This document shows, piece by piece, positions 1-13,076 of a DNA stretch of 64,000 nucleotides. The stretch lies in the NCBI RefSeq assembly GCF_003286085.1, contig NW_020825312.1, forward strand, positions 682,001 to 746,000, given 5' to 3'. This DNA is from Drosophila persimilis. Taxonomy: Eukaryota; Arthropoda; Insecta; Diptera; Drosophilidae. Within the stretch, counting starts at the first letter, position 1. The number at the start of each line of letters is the position of its first letter. The notes under the pieces are model-generated. The model saw only the letters and a list, made by a program, of their open reading frames with translations, made no database searches and was not told the DNA's origin. The translations under genes and the position numbers were made by a program.

Positions 1-3000
1 AACGAATAAACCATACAAAATCTTGAACGTAGACACATATTGGATGAATAGATACATTTCTAACTGTAATGTTTGGAATGGAAATACTTCTTTCACAAAA
101 GTAAAATTTTTGTAGCGCTCAAAAAAAAAACATCCTTTCTTCCTTTACCACCTTTCTCTGGTCTCTCCATTCACCTGCTTTCACTCAACTTGGCACTTCT
201 TCTATGCCATTAATAATGTCGAGGAGAATTTTCAAAACTTTCATTACACCACAAAACCGAAACAACAATTTATTAAATCAGCAAAATAATGGGAATATAA
301 AAAAAGAAAGCAAAGGCAAACATTTGCCACATTTACACAAAATGTCAGAGTTTTTAGCACTTGAGAAAAGTTGAGCCAGCATTCAATTAAATGAATAATT
401 CAGCGGCAACAAAAGCAACAAAAAATTGTGCTCATTATGAGAAAAATTGCCAAACAGAAAAAGGCACAAAAGTGGGCGGAAAAGGAGGAAGTGGAAAAAA
501 CTGTGGCATAGACAAAGGCGCCACAAAAAATGGCGGCGCGAAAGCTACTTTTTCACCACACACACATACACAGGGCAGAAAGGGACAGAGATAACGAGTG
601 TGTGTGTGTGTGTGTTTGTGTATGGGAGAGACAGGGTGTGCGTGTGATAGAGAAAGAGAGACAGAGAGAGAGAGAGAGCGAGAAGGACTGGCAACTGTGG
701 AGAGGCCTCTTCAGGCTCGGCCTCCGACGCCGTTACCGTCACCGCCACCGTTTGCCGCCGGCGATGCCATTTATTTTATTATACAAAACAGAAACAAAAA
801 CAGAGCCCAACAAAAGATGCAACAAAAACGGGGCAGAATGCGAAAAAAAACACTGTGAATGAGATGGAAAAAACTTCAACAACGAAGTGAATGTTATAGA
901 AAACAATTCTGTGTTGCGCCCGGGCTTAATTGAAATTGTAACTGTCATTAATTACTGTCTGGAAATTTGAATTACCAACAAAAGCAAGAACAGCGGCAGC
1001 AGCAGCAACAGCAACAAAAGGCGACAACAGCAATAACAACAATCAGATCTTTTCGGAAAATCTACCTTAAATATAGATTTGGAAGGTATAACTCCAGAGT
1101 TATTTCTTTTTTCTTTAAAATAAGGGACACATCGGATATAGTCGAATCCCACCGTAGACTCCAAGGGAAATATTGAAATATTTGTTAGAAAACCTTGAAA
1201 AACTGATAACTGATCTGGTATAAATTTAATAAAAATAAAATGGCATATGTAGAATCGATCGATTTCCCAGGGTATCAAAAGCTTGTTCCTCCTTTCCTTT
1301 TCATTGACGAACTGTTTTTTGTTTTTGTTTTCATTTTCTTTGCTTTTTTTATTTCAACAATAATTGAAAAACCTGTCGAATCAGCAATCTTCTTTATTTT
1401 TAATCAAAGCTGCTGCTCCTTCATTCGTTGCGTGGCGTTGCTGTTCCTGCGGGAATATTAAATAATGCCAGACAAAGCAAAAGGAGAGCTAGATGAATGA
1501 ACAGTTAGACTGACTGAACGACTGAATGAATGAATGAATGAATGACTGACTGAACGAAACGGAACGGAACAATGGCATACTCGTGGAAGAAGAAGAGACT
1601 TGGCTTGGGACGCACAAAAGGTTGAACTCAAGCCTTTTTGCCCCCTCCGCTGGTCCATCGAGAACCTTTTGTTGCACAATAAAATGCAAACAATTGATTA
1701 GTTTGCAATTGGAAAAGCTTTCGAAGAAAAGAAAAGAGGTCTCTGGGGGGGTGGGTGAGTGGGCGAGTGGGCGTGAAGGTTACGCCGCTGCCTTTGCAAT
1801 TGACAGGTGTGTGGCTGTGTGTGGATTTGTGTCTGTGGGGCTGTATGCAAACGGTACACTCTTAATTACAGTACGCTCAATCAAGAGCAAGAACAAGCGG
1901 AAAAAAGGGGCAATTTTTTTCAATGGGACCAGTCATGACCAGAATCAATATGCGCCGAAGGGTTAGTCAATTTGGTCCGTTTACCTAGAATATATAAATG
2001 GACTACAAATATTGAAAATAATTTTATTTATTTATGGAGGTACCTAATATATATTTAAATTTGAATAAGGAAATATAATCCACATATGTAGGCAGTAATG
2101 TAACATATCCTGTTCTATCCTGTTTTCAAATCTATTCGTAGACCCATCCTATTTTGTAAAGTTAGTTATTTTTCAGCCTAATGAGTAACATACGAGTATT
2201 CCCATTATCCCCGCATTTACCAAGATATTAACCTTTCGTCTCGCATTTCTGCCACACAAAAGCCAAGCAAATAAAACAAATTTCGACTGGTCGAGAAACA
2301 GAAGGAGGGAAAACTCCCAGCGCCCTCAAAGCATTAAATTGCTGGACAAACAATTTAATCTCTGGCCATGTTATGAGTGGGCCCCGAACAGAACAGAACC
2401 GAACAGAACAGAACAGAACAGAACAGAAGCAAAGTAATCCCATAAGTGGCCCGACTGTGTCCCAATGTGTGAATGGGGGACAGGAACGTGGAACGTTGAC
2501 CAACTACTCGTATGTGAAAATTGTTGCTGCAGACCCCAAACACACTCGTAAACTGTAAATTGCAACTGGAGCCGGTGGCGGTTAAATATTTGCTCTGTGG
2601 GTTAACGTACAGCATTTTCCAGGCCGGAAAAACTTGTTAATTGTACCAGAATTGTACCAGAAACAGCCTCAGTAAGGTTGCAACATCTTGCTACTTATAC
2701 TCGTTGCTTGTTTTTCCTATCAATTATTACGCCAGGGATAGATAGGGAGAGACTGAGACTCCTCCCCGTCTACAGCTTTCTTTGTGCAGTGTTTGGTCAA
2801 GGGGCGCCAACATCATAGACATTGGACAAACATAGACATTGTCATTGTCATCCTTTTGTGGGCTTACTCGTAGTTTATTCAACTGCTCAACTTGTAGATG
2901 TTTTCCCTGCTGTCCGTCCCCTCTGACTCTGACTCTGCCTCTGCCTCTTCCTCTGCTTGTGTTGTGTTGTGTCTTGTCTTGTTTATTATAACGTCCAGGG

Positions 3001-4381
3001 CACCATTCTACTCTTGTTCCCTGTTCCCATTCCCTGTTCTCCGATCCCCAGGCTGGCATTCTCTTGAAGGTGTCGTCCACAGAAGGAGAGCACAGAGAAG
3101 TTGCTCATTTGATGGGCACAAGGCACTTGGCCCTGGACGGCGGACTGGGACTGGGACGCTGTCAATGTATCTATAAATTAGTATTTTACCATTATAAGTG
3201 GGTGGCCTAGGGGAGTCAGGAGATTCTGGCTGTACAATTGAGCTTTTGTATTGGGCCTATTGTTATAGTTTTTGTTGCCTTATCTGACTGGTTGCGGGTC
3301 CCTGTGGGGGCCACAGCCAAAGCCTGCGTCTGACACTCGTTTCGTTTCCTTCTCGGCTATAAAGGGTGCCTGTCACAACAATGTGTGCTGTATCTCCTAT
3401 GTGTGCATCTATGTATTCACGTACGAGTACGAGTACGAGTATGTGGCATTATTCTGGCTTTGTGTCTGCATGACAAGCCACTAAAATTACACGTTATAAC
3501 TAATTAGCGACTTGTCCACCCACAGAGCCCCCTCAGCATTCAGCTCGGCAGCAATTTATCAACTAATTTATATACAATATGTCCCAATTTTCTTGGTTTT
3601 TCTTTTCTGATTAGGGAATTACAATTGTTTAGTCAAGGCGTATAGGAAGATTACAGCGAATGATAAGTGCAATGTACATATACACAGGTCGGAAGGAAAT
3701 GCCATTCACGGAAGTAATACTAACAGCGTGCAATAATTCTAGCCCTGCCAAATATTAAGACATACAAGAGCTGCTTATTTATTTTCAATGGGCCTGTTTG
3801 ACTAAGTGATCTTAATGCCCAAATTTTACCATCTAATATCCATACACATTAAAGCCATGGGATATACTCGGACATATATACAACTTTCCAATATGATTGT
3901 CACGAACATTAACAGGGATATCCGAGTTCTGCTTTGAAGGCCAGCTAGAACTGTAGTAGAGCATGTACAGTTGGACACATTATTTGTAGTTTATTACTTG
4001 TACCACGTCCCCTAACTTTCTACATTAAAACATCGAACAATAAAACCCTGAATTGAAATCCAACAACGAAGAGATCTTATTCGTAACATATTCTCAAAAC
4101 AGAATTCAACCATAATTTAGCCTAAGCTCTCTTTCACGACCACCCAATCTCTTTGAAATATGCAGACTCCCCAACTGGCTGGAAGTCACATATTATTGTG
4201 ACGTCTCCCAGCCCTGTGCCCACTCCCTCAATTCAGACATCATATGACACATGTCATTATAACGTTTTACATTAACTTAAAAACATTTGCAATTTCCACA
4301 CACACACAATGGCTGTACCGGAGCTGGGATAGAAGCTCGGTAGGACTCCAAAAGCTACCCTATGTGCCACTTATGTGTCTC

Positions 4382-4422
<41 letters not shown>

Positions 4423-4923
4423 CACGTGTATCTATGTGTACACATCCTGGCCAACGCCCTCAAGAAGGATCGGCGCTGTGCTCGACCGACCCCTACCCGA
4501 AATACTCGGAATGATGAAGGCAACGGCAACCCAAAACCACCTGCTGGGGTTAACACAAGCTCGTCTGAATCGAATGGAACCAAAGGCGGCCAACAATGGT
4601 GGGAAAAGAGACGGATAGATAGAGGTAGAGGCAGAGGCAGATGCAGATGCAGAGGTATAGAGAGGTAGAGAGAGATGGGCTAAGAGTGAGACAAGAGACA
4701 ACTGACAACGACATTGTTAGTTGTTGTTATCCTTCTTGCACAGACAAGACAAGTTTTGGCCCCAAGCCCATGTAGGGAATTATGTTTATGTTCGACAGCT
4801 TCTCGTGAGTGCACTTCAATTGTTGCCAGAATTTGACAAGAGCATTGAGTGTTCCCTCCTCCCCTTAAGCCAAATGTAACTAATGGATTAACGAGCCCCA
4901 TTTTGAATGAAATCCCCTTCCAG
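1..4923 (+). other. Sox21b: Sox21b intron inside the HMG box (left part off window)
   Basis: This stretch precedes the first recognisable Sox21b exon and ends in a good acceptor (pyrimidine tract and CAG at 4921-4923). The HMG box is entered in mid-domain at 4924, so the missing start of the box must lie upstream and this DNA is intron. I see no coding exon in it. It holds several microsatellites: (GT)n near 598-615 followed by a GA-rich run at 650-684, TGAA repeats near 1519-1545, a GAACA array at 2386-2428, TACGAG repeats at 3421-3440 and a (GT)16 tract at 4390-4421. Short open frames over these arrays are low-complexity artefacts. Confidence 0.75.
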
Positions 4924-7900
4924 GTGCAGAGTGGAAGTTGCTTACTGAGGAGGAGAAACGTCCGTTTATCGATGAGGCCAAACGTTTGAGGTAAGTTTGG
5001 GATATGCGGAGAAGAGTCCCTCACCATGTCTAAGGATATTCGTTGTTTAGGGCCATGCACATGAAGGAGCATCCGGACTACAAGTACCGCCCGCGACGAA
5101 AGCCCAAAGCCCTGAGACGCGACGGTTATCCATATCCGATGCCATATCCATCGGTGCCCGTGGAGGCGTTACGTGCCGGTGAGTAAATTTGGATCACATT
5201 TATATGAGAAATCAATTAAGAGCTTAGAGGCTTAGATATCCTATCAAATATTAGGAAAGCTTTCGATTGGATCAAACGAAAACGGCTAAGATATACCTAC
5301 ATATTACACTATGCCGCAGTCATTTTGTACTTTGCACAAGATAGAAAATTAGGTTGTAAGCCTGAATGAATAGATCACTTCCTATACAAAAATACAAAAA
5401 CCACGATTGCTTATCTCTGCGCTCTTTCATAATTTATACTCCACATCTGCAACGTAGATATCCATTAAAATAGATGGGTTGAAAAGGGAAATGTACGACC
5501 TTTAACAGGATTTTTGATTTTTGCCTATAGAGTAGATATACCCGATGATATGGCTACACAAAGTTTGAAGTACTATAACATTTATAATGTTTCTATAACA
5601 TTTTTATTTTTTACAACATTTTTTGGTATGTTATGGTATGGTGTGGTATGTTTTTATGTTTAGACGTACGAATTGTTTAGAAAATCAACGCCATTTAATA
5701 AGACACTATGAAATGCCTTTTTTAATTGATATGTAATTCCAATTTTTCAAAATGTTAAAACAAGCATTGAACATATTGTGTGTTTAAGTCTAAAAATATT
5801 CTGAATTCAGCTTCACCTACGAAACACATATCGAAAACCCCATCCTGCCCATCAATATCTTCAACCGACTCATTTCAAAGCAGAATAAATTCTCCTCAAT
5901 TTACATATGCCACAAGCACCCCTTGAGAATGACCCTTGAAAATTCATCAAGCAAAGCACAAAACTAAGCGAAAATAATAAGCGAGTTTTATGAGCTCTCG
6001 ACACAAGACAAATGCAAATGTGACACGATATGAGGGGAGCCACCAGTACCAACCAACAGTGCTATGACAAACTATCCCCACACCCCACACCCCACTCCCC
6101 AACCACACCACTGTCAAAGCCGCAGCACCACCCAGAGAACCGCGTGGAAACGGGAACCACCCATCTGACTGGCTGACTGACAAACTGTGAAGTCATCATC
6201 CTGGCTTAACAACTCATTCGAGTGATGGGTTGTGAGGAGGAGGAAGCAGAAGACCCGGACAGGGAAGAACCATCATGAGCATAAGTTTCCATTCATGATT
6301 TTCCATGCTCATGAATGGAGAGTGGGGAGTTGTGGGTGGTGTTCGTAGTTTCTGTTGTTGGTTGGAGGTTTTAAATTAGCATTTGTCACGTTTTTTTGTC
6401 TTTCACCCCGTCCTGGCCACCGTCGTAGGCCTCACGATTCGGCGCAAGTTTTCTCGGTCTAAGTTTGTGCCTGATCCTTTCAGCTCAGCTCAGCCCTGTT
6501 CTGGGTCTGGATGATTTATGCCCAACGGAAATGATAATAAAAATGGTAGGAAATGCGTAATAAATAAACCGAATTAGTCTATTTAGTCTGTTCGGGCTTC
6601 CCCATCAATGCACTCCATCCCTTTATTGGATGGGAGAGGGAAAGGATATGGACTTAGAGACCAGAAAGTTCAACCAACTGTGGAATTACTTAGTTAAACA
6701 TATGTATGCACTTGTACATATATTATATTATTTTTTGGATATACATATGTATATGCAATATGCGTTCTTATTAAATTAGAGAAAAGGAAGGGAAAGGGAA
6801 AGAAAGGGATGTCAGTAAGCGTATAAGGAATGTATTTGAATTTATAATTTTATGAGGATTATTATTGGCTTTAATTGGTTTTGCTTTATTGCTAAATAAA
6901 ATACTTTAAATGAAGAATTTCAAGAACAAGCAAGATATTTTATGTACGTATGTACATATTCATGTTTAGATAATATCCAATATCCAAACCCAAGAAATCC
7001 CACAAAATTATATAGGAGCTTCCGTTTGGTTACAAAACAAAAAAGAGATCCACAACAATGGAGCAAATACCTAATCCGCTATTATAATAATAACAATGAT
7101 GATGGCATGGCATCCGAAGTCGTCGCTACTTCAAATTTTCAATGAGTGGAAAATACAGATTTCAGATACAGTGAAACTTTGTTGTCTAAGCAAATTTAAT
7201 TGCTCGTCTTGGCTGGGCCGAACAACTCTTTCAATCAAACCCGTAGCGCCATCAATGAAATAAATTTGGTTGTTTTTTCAATAAGCGGCGCCTGCAATTA
7301 TCGACTTGGCCATAAAAGGCCAAGAGAGCAGCTGGATGACTACCGTTTAGGGCAATTGATAATGAGTGCCGTCCAGAGAGTATCTATCAGATTGGTGGAT
7401 ACGCAGATCGTACTCTCTCTGTGGCCGCACTCATCTTCCACGTAAAATAGCTGATTCAGCGTACAATTAAATGGCGACCCCGAAAGAAAAAATTTGTATT
7501 TAAAAGAAATGAAAGAGTTGGCCGAACAATGGGCGCAAATATTTCGAGTGGCAATTATTTTAAACACACACCAAGGTGAAGTCCAACAGAAACGAGCCGA
7601 AGAAGCAGTCCAAGTCTCCAAGAAGCCATTGCACAGTGGCTAAAAGTCAACACAAGACTTCACATAGGAATGCACATTTCAAGAGATTCTTAATTTGAGC
7701 ATTCAATTAACCCAGGGTAACCCAGGGAGCTGGGTAAAAAATACAAATTAATAAATAGAAAATATGTTTGAAACGATTTTACTCCCCACATTTCATCGCT
7801 CATGGCACCACTGTGCCTCCATCCATAGTGATAATTGTTGTAAACTCTCTTTCTTTACTTCCCAAACCGAACCGAACCGAATCGAGCCGGGCTCATCTCA

Positions 7901-10900
7901 TCTCTGGTTGTTTGCTTCACTTGCAGGCATTTCGCCCGGTTACTTCGCTCCCGGTCCCACAGCGGCTGCATATCACCTGGGCAGCCATCTCGGCCAGACA
8001 TCGACGCCGACCACGACGCAGGTGAGTCTCTCTCTCTCTCTCTCTGTTTACCACCCTCCTTCCCCCCCGTGCCACACCTGTCCCTGGAACGCGGGGCTCT
8101 CAAGTGCCAGCACGTCCATCAAAAATGCTGAACGGTAGCGAAGACCAATTACAGATACGAGTATGAGTACGAGTATGTATACATCGATGGATGGAGATGG
8201 GGATGGGATGGAGGGAGATAGAGGTTACCCGGCTGCCCTGCTGGGGTTACCTTAATAACATAATTACAAACTCCTACGGCTGACGCCCACTTTAAAAGGC
8301 GGAAAACATGCGGTCCGCTGGCCGTGACTAAGCGCAAGCAGGAGGCAGGAGGCAGCAGGCAGCAGGCATCCTGGCCCAATTGAGTTTTCTGACATGTCAT
8401 GCCAAAGGATTTGGCCACAGCCAGTTGTCATTACATGTTTAGCGGACTTAGCGGACTTCCCCTTCATCGTGATAAACAAGGGCAGGCGGACCTGCAAGGA
8501 GCAAAAACAAACAGAGCAGGACAGGTGTGACAGGACTTCTGATCGAGCTGAAATGTCCTCAAAGTGTAACTGTTTCAGCCGGTCCGCTAAAACAGCTGCT
8601 AAAACCCGCTAAGAGCTCTACGAATAGCTTCAGCCTAGAGCCTCATTCCTCCTTCAGGTGGTCAGCACCACACCACTCCAGCCCCATCCCCATCCCCAGT
8701 CCCAGACCCATCAAAACCCATTAAAACTCATGACTCTCGCTAGCCATTGTCCACTCTGTTCAGGGGCAAGTATGTAATTCTGCGGCAGAAGCCTATTTGA
8801 CTCCGTGATTGATGTGGCGTTGAAAATGCGATGCGGGTGTTGAAAGCCTGGCATTAACACTAATAATAACACACCTCGCTCCTCGCTCGGCCATAATAAT
8901 AGACTAAGTTTAAGCCAAACAAAATCTTGATTGAATGATGGAGGATGGCTTGGAGCCCTCCATATCGTATAGGAAAATTTCATAGTGGGCGGTGACCAAA
9001 CCCCTGACAGGGCAAATTGCTGACAGCATTCCTTCCACTATTGTTCACAGGATTTCACTTTACTGGAGGCGCTCTAGCGGTGGGAGATGAAAGCAATGCC
9101 CAACAAATACAAGATGTAAGCTTCCGAATCAAAAATAACTTGGAGCTGGCACTTGGGACCATGGCTTTCCGATCAGCAGGAATGCCGCGCTGAAGGCCAA
9201 GTCTTAAAAACGTACGTGAAGCGATCGTGTGTCCAATGGATGGACTATCTTTGAGGGTTTCTGTGCAGCAGTTGCATCTTTTGGGCTTTGGGGCACACAG
9301 ATCAGCAATAAAAATCATCAATGTAATCAGGAATAGATCGATTACTCGATTATGAGTGCAGGTATTCCCTAGAATGAACTCCCTAGGCTTATATCAATAA
9401 TAAAACACATGTAGATATATGTTACCCATAGCAGCTAAGGACTTCCTCTCCAATTGCAATCGAATGTTGACACAGCTGACGCAAAGTCCCTGACCAAACA
9501 CCGAGTGACACATACTGCACACCTGCTCGACAGCACAACCAATCTTACATAACCCACTCAGACATAACCGGGCTCTAAATCAATTAACTGCCGCGCGGAT
9601 AAGTACCCAGAACCAACAGAGCCGAGACAAACAATGCATATATCCACAGTAACTGGAAGGCATCAAAATATTTACGAATCCACACTAATTCCCAATTGGG
9701 TGCAAATCAAATCAAATCAAATTGTAATCCAAAACGCTCTCGGCACACAAACTCGAGCTCCGAGTTGGGGAACGGAACCCTGCGATGACGATGACGATGA
9801 CGAGGACTATGAGGATGAGGATGGTGAGGATGGTGATGATGATGATGTGTTAACAACATAATTATAGCCCAGAGCAAAGTGTTCTGCAGAAAGGGGAGCG
9901 CAGCGCAGCACAACCCCTCGCCAAGAGCATGGCATGGCATGGCATGGCAGCAACCACTCAAAACAAAACGGAAATGAAGCGAAACAACCCTCAGATGTAC
10001 TTAGTACCCGTTTACACTCCCATTCCATTCCGAATCTCCCATCAGCATCAGCATCAGCATCGGCAAAAACAGCAAGAATAACTAGCAACTGGTGTAGCAA
10101 TGAAAAACGTATTGCAAATCAAATAAAATTAAATTGAGACGGTTTCGGCTTGCACGGGGGTTTGGGTTTGGGCATGCGTTTGCGTTTGCATGGTGGGGGA
10201 GGCTCTGAAGGGGAGGACACGACGCGACGCTGGGCAGTCAGGGGTTGTTGTCGTTGGTCCTTGGCCATTTCCACAATTAGTTGGTCAAATAAAGCCACAA
10301 AAGTGTTGAGCAATTTGCACTAATCTGAAGGTTATCGTTATCCCACTCCAAATCTTTGTGGTTAACCCTGGATAAAGTGCAAAAGAGTGCGAATGATTTT
10401 GAGTATGCTCAATGGAGTTTCTATAGGAACGCAAGAAGTAACGAATAATTAAGATAGTATGTAGTATAGCGAGGTGGTTCGGAAAGGTGTTTGGCGGGGC
10501 ATTGTTCACTGATACCCGGAAAAGTTGGAAGCTGTAAAGGTAAACAAGTTGCACAATGGTAGTTTCTCCGGAAATATGTTGGCGGGTACTAGAAATCGAG
10601 TGGCCCAAGGACCATCCTGCTGTTCGTGAGCGTGGATTTACCAAAAGTGCTAACTTTGCTTGGAAGTTTCTATTGGAACTAGAAATGCCACATTTATCAT
10701 TTATTAAATATTTATCGAGTTTTCATCTCATACTAATCTCCCCTCTTCACACTGGACAGGCCACCCTCTCAGGACAGATGGACAAGTTTGCCCTGGAGAG
10801 GAGCTCGTATCTGAGCAACGCAATGAGCAATGCCGGCAGCCAGGCGAGTGCCGCTGCCTACAGCGCCTACCTGGACCCCAGTGTGCTGACCAAGGCCTAC

Positions 10901-11380
10901 TTCGACTCCAAGATGTACCAGGATCGGGCAGCCAACTATGCCTTCGACATATCGAAGATCTACGGAGCCCAGCAGCATGCGGCCGCCCATCACCAGCAGC
11001 AGCAGCAACAGCAGCATCAGCAGCAGTTGCTAATGGCAGGCGGTGGAGGTGGCGGTGGAGGCGGAGGAGGAGGAGGCAGTGCCAGCTCCCACAACAACAA
11101 CAGCAGCAGCGGACTGGACGAGCGCGACGCCACGCCCCAGCTAGAAGGTGGCGGCAGCATCGTGGTGGAGGCCAAACCCCATCTGCACTCGCCCAGCGAC
11201 GTGGGTCTGGACTACGCGCAATACGCCCAGCAGTACGGAGGACAGCTAGCCAGTGCTGCGTCCGTGGGGGCTGGGGGAGTGGGTGGAGTCGGTGTCACGG
11301 CATCGGCTGGTGGGGCAGCAGGTGGCGGTGGAGCAGGTGCAGGCGCGGACTTTCGACGGCCTCTGACGGTGATCTTCTGA
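4924..11380 (+). CDS. Sox21b: Sox21b, SoxB2-type HMG-box transcription factor (3' four exons)
   Basis: Four exons are visible: 4924-4990, 5051-5178, 7927-8021 and 10760-11380, all with GT-AG introns and matching phases. They give 303 residues ending in TGA. The first exon starts inside the HMG box ([20 protein letters not shown]) and the second completes it ([18 protein letters not shown]). A short exon reading ISPGYFAPGP follows. The last exon is Ser/Ala-rich and carries a conserved-looking block (SGQMDKFALERSSYLSN, AAYSAYLDPSVLTKAYFD), then poly-Gln/His and a 13-Gly run, which are low-complexity stretches common in fly regulators. HMG-box Sox proteins bind the DNA minor groove at ACAAT-like sites in the nucleus. 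SoxB2 proteins act in nervous system and epidermal patterning. Choosing Sox21b over Sox21a rests on the C-terminus, on memory of the family, and on position next to a second, distinct Sox21 gene. The N-terminus is outside the window. Confidence 0.88.
5179..7926 (+). other. Sox21b: Sox21b intron 2 of the visible part
   Basis: This is a 2.75-kb intron with a GTGAGT donor and TTGCAG acceptor. It separates the HMG-box end from the short ISPGYF exon. It is AT-rich with no open frame that looks coding. A GA-rich purine tract lies near 6780-6810 and a TAATTA-poor AT stretch near 6700-6780. I find no further element. Confidence 0.75.
8022..10759 (+). other. Sox21b: Sox21b intron 3 of the visible part
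   Basis: This is a 2.74-kb intron opening with GTGAGT followed by a CT microsatellite (about 8028-8045) and closing with an acceptor CAG at 10757-10759. It contains GAG/TACGAG-like repeats near 8157-8176 and a GAT/GAC trinucleotide tract at about 9785-9846. The open frames over the latter (poly-Asp on one strand, poly-His on the other) are repeat artefacts. No coding exon is recognised. Confidence 0.75.
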
Positions 11381-12583
11381 CCACCATCCTCCAATGGCAG
11401 CGAGGAGTTGAATTTGTCTATGACTTAGGGAAGATCGAGGAAATATCCGAAAACGGCAAACCGAAAAACGAGAGATTAAAGTTAAACGTAGCCAACATTT
11501 ACCGTTAAGTCAGTGAAAGGAAAGGAGACAGCTATTAATCAAGAGAGAGAGGGAGAGAGAGAGCGAGAGCGAGAACGAGAGGGAGCTAGTAAAGAAAGAG
11601 AAAATAAAAACAAAAAACCAACAACGAGCGGTGCAATTTTTTTTTTTATATTTTAAGCGCGAATCGAAGTGCATAGCATAAATTTAAACTTAATAAATAT
11701 AAATGTATTTAAATTCTACTTACACACACACCCACACACACACAAAAAACCAACAAACAACACACAAAAATAAATACATCAAAATACAGAAAAATGCAAA
11801 GTAAAACAAGAAAACAAAAATATATCAAAAATGCAAAAATAAAAGACGCATTGCCATAAGCAGCGAAATTGTTGGACGATCTGTTTTGGTGGAATGGGGT
11901 GTAGGGCTTTCCATTGAATCTTGGATCTTGGGGTGGCGGTGTCGGTGGCCATCCACTTCAATCCATATAATCTTTTAAAGTTTCGAAATCAACCCGTACT
12001 CTACGACACTGTCTAAAAATTAATGCTCCATGGTTCTTTTTTAGGATTATCCGTCCTTCTAGAATACTATATGAGATTTTTGTACACCGTACCAAAGAGT
12101 AATTCATATAAGAGCCTTTTAACTTAAGTAAAGTGTTTCAGGTATTTCATGCAACCGTGATGTGCTCTTGTGGTCATCTCTTTTAAGCAGAAGGTGGCCT
12201 CGCCTGATAAATTATTTAAAAGAATCCAGTTGTAATTAAATGTTACTTAATGAATCAGCAACTATCATACATATAATACAACCATACAACCCATACAAAT
12301 TTCAAAGAACTCCCACACAACAAGGAGAAAACATTTGTCCTCAATTTCATTTTTAATTAATTGCAGTTCCCGTCCTTTTTTCACTAGTGCTGGGAGAAGC
12401 GTCTGCAGGTTAATTGCGGAAAGGTTGTTATTGGTTGAAGAGTGATTTAAGAGGGGTTGGAGAGAGGGGCCACAGAGTGGGCCTAGAGTGCTAAACGCTT
12501 CCTAATTAAGGCAACTTCCGGCCAATCAGGTTGACAAAACCCACCAATGCGCACTCTGATTGCTCAAGAAGCCGTATTAACTT
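11381..12583 (+). other. Sox21b 3' UTR and downstream intergenic DNA
   Basis: The sequence after the Sox21b stop is A-rich and contains several AATAAA poly(A) signals between about 11,600 and 11,850, preceded by a GA-rich tract (11,540-11,590). These mark a likely 3' UTR of a few hundred bases. From about 11,900 to the duplication boundary I see AT-rich intergenic DNA without a gene. Confidence 0.6.
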
Positions 12584-12827
12584 AACGGCAACTTAACGCG
12601 GCCTCAAGAGCCGAAAGGAATTACCGTCCACTAATTAGTGGGTGCAAAAATGCAAGTGAATTTAATTAATTTTCCGCTCTTTTGAGCCTCGGCATCGGCA
12701 ATAGGATTAGCGGGAAGGAAAGGCTTAAATTTAACTTCTGCTGCTTAGCCCATATACGCTTGAGTTAAACCCTAATTATGCTTTATTTAAATCATAAAGG
12801 GTGTGAACTCGATATTTGTTCATTTTT
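12584..12827. promoter_or_regulatory. Candidate conserved non-coding block with homeodomain-type sites
   Basis: This block lies at the left end of unit A and is repeated at 16,573-16,817. It contains several TAATTA-type cores (ACTAATTAGTGG, TTTAATTAATTTTCC) and a palindromic CTCAAGAGCC-like stretch, but no open frame. Position 3' of Sox21b and dense homeodomain cores suggest a cis-regulatory segment that was carried into the duplication. This is inference; only the motif content and the repetition are seen. Confidence 0.35.
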
Positions 12828-13076
12828 GCGAAGCTCTAGCATGGCCACCCACCGAGCCACTCGTCGCTACATTCGCGACATCTATCGGGTAAATTTGAAG
12901 GCCGTAGTATGAAGTAGCAGAGACATGAACCCCAAATAAAGATAAAATTAATACAAGCTTGCAAAACGCTCCGCTGGGGGCGCCATCGCATCAGGTCACT
13001 CTCTTCCATTACTGTACGCTGGGGGCGCAAAATTCATTAACTGTTAGCATACATATGTACATATGTATGTATGAGA

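Noticed and set aside
9707-10100. His-rich and Asp-rich open frames in Sox21b intron 3
   Set aside because: They are translations of a GAT/GAC microsatellite on either strand.
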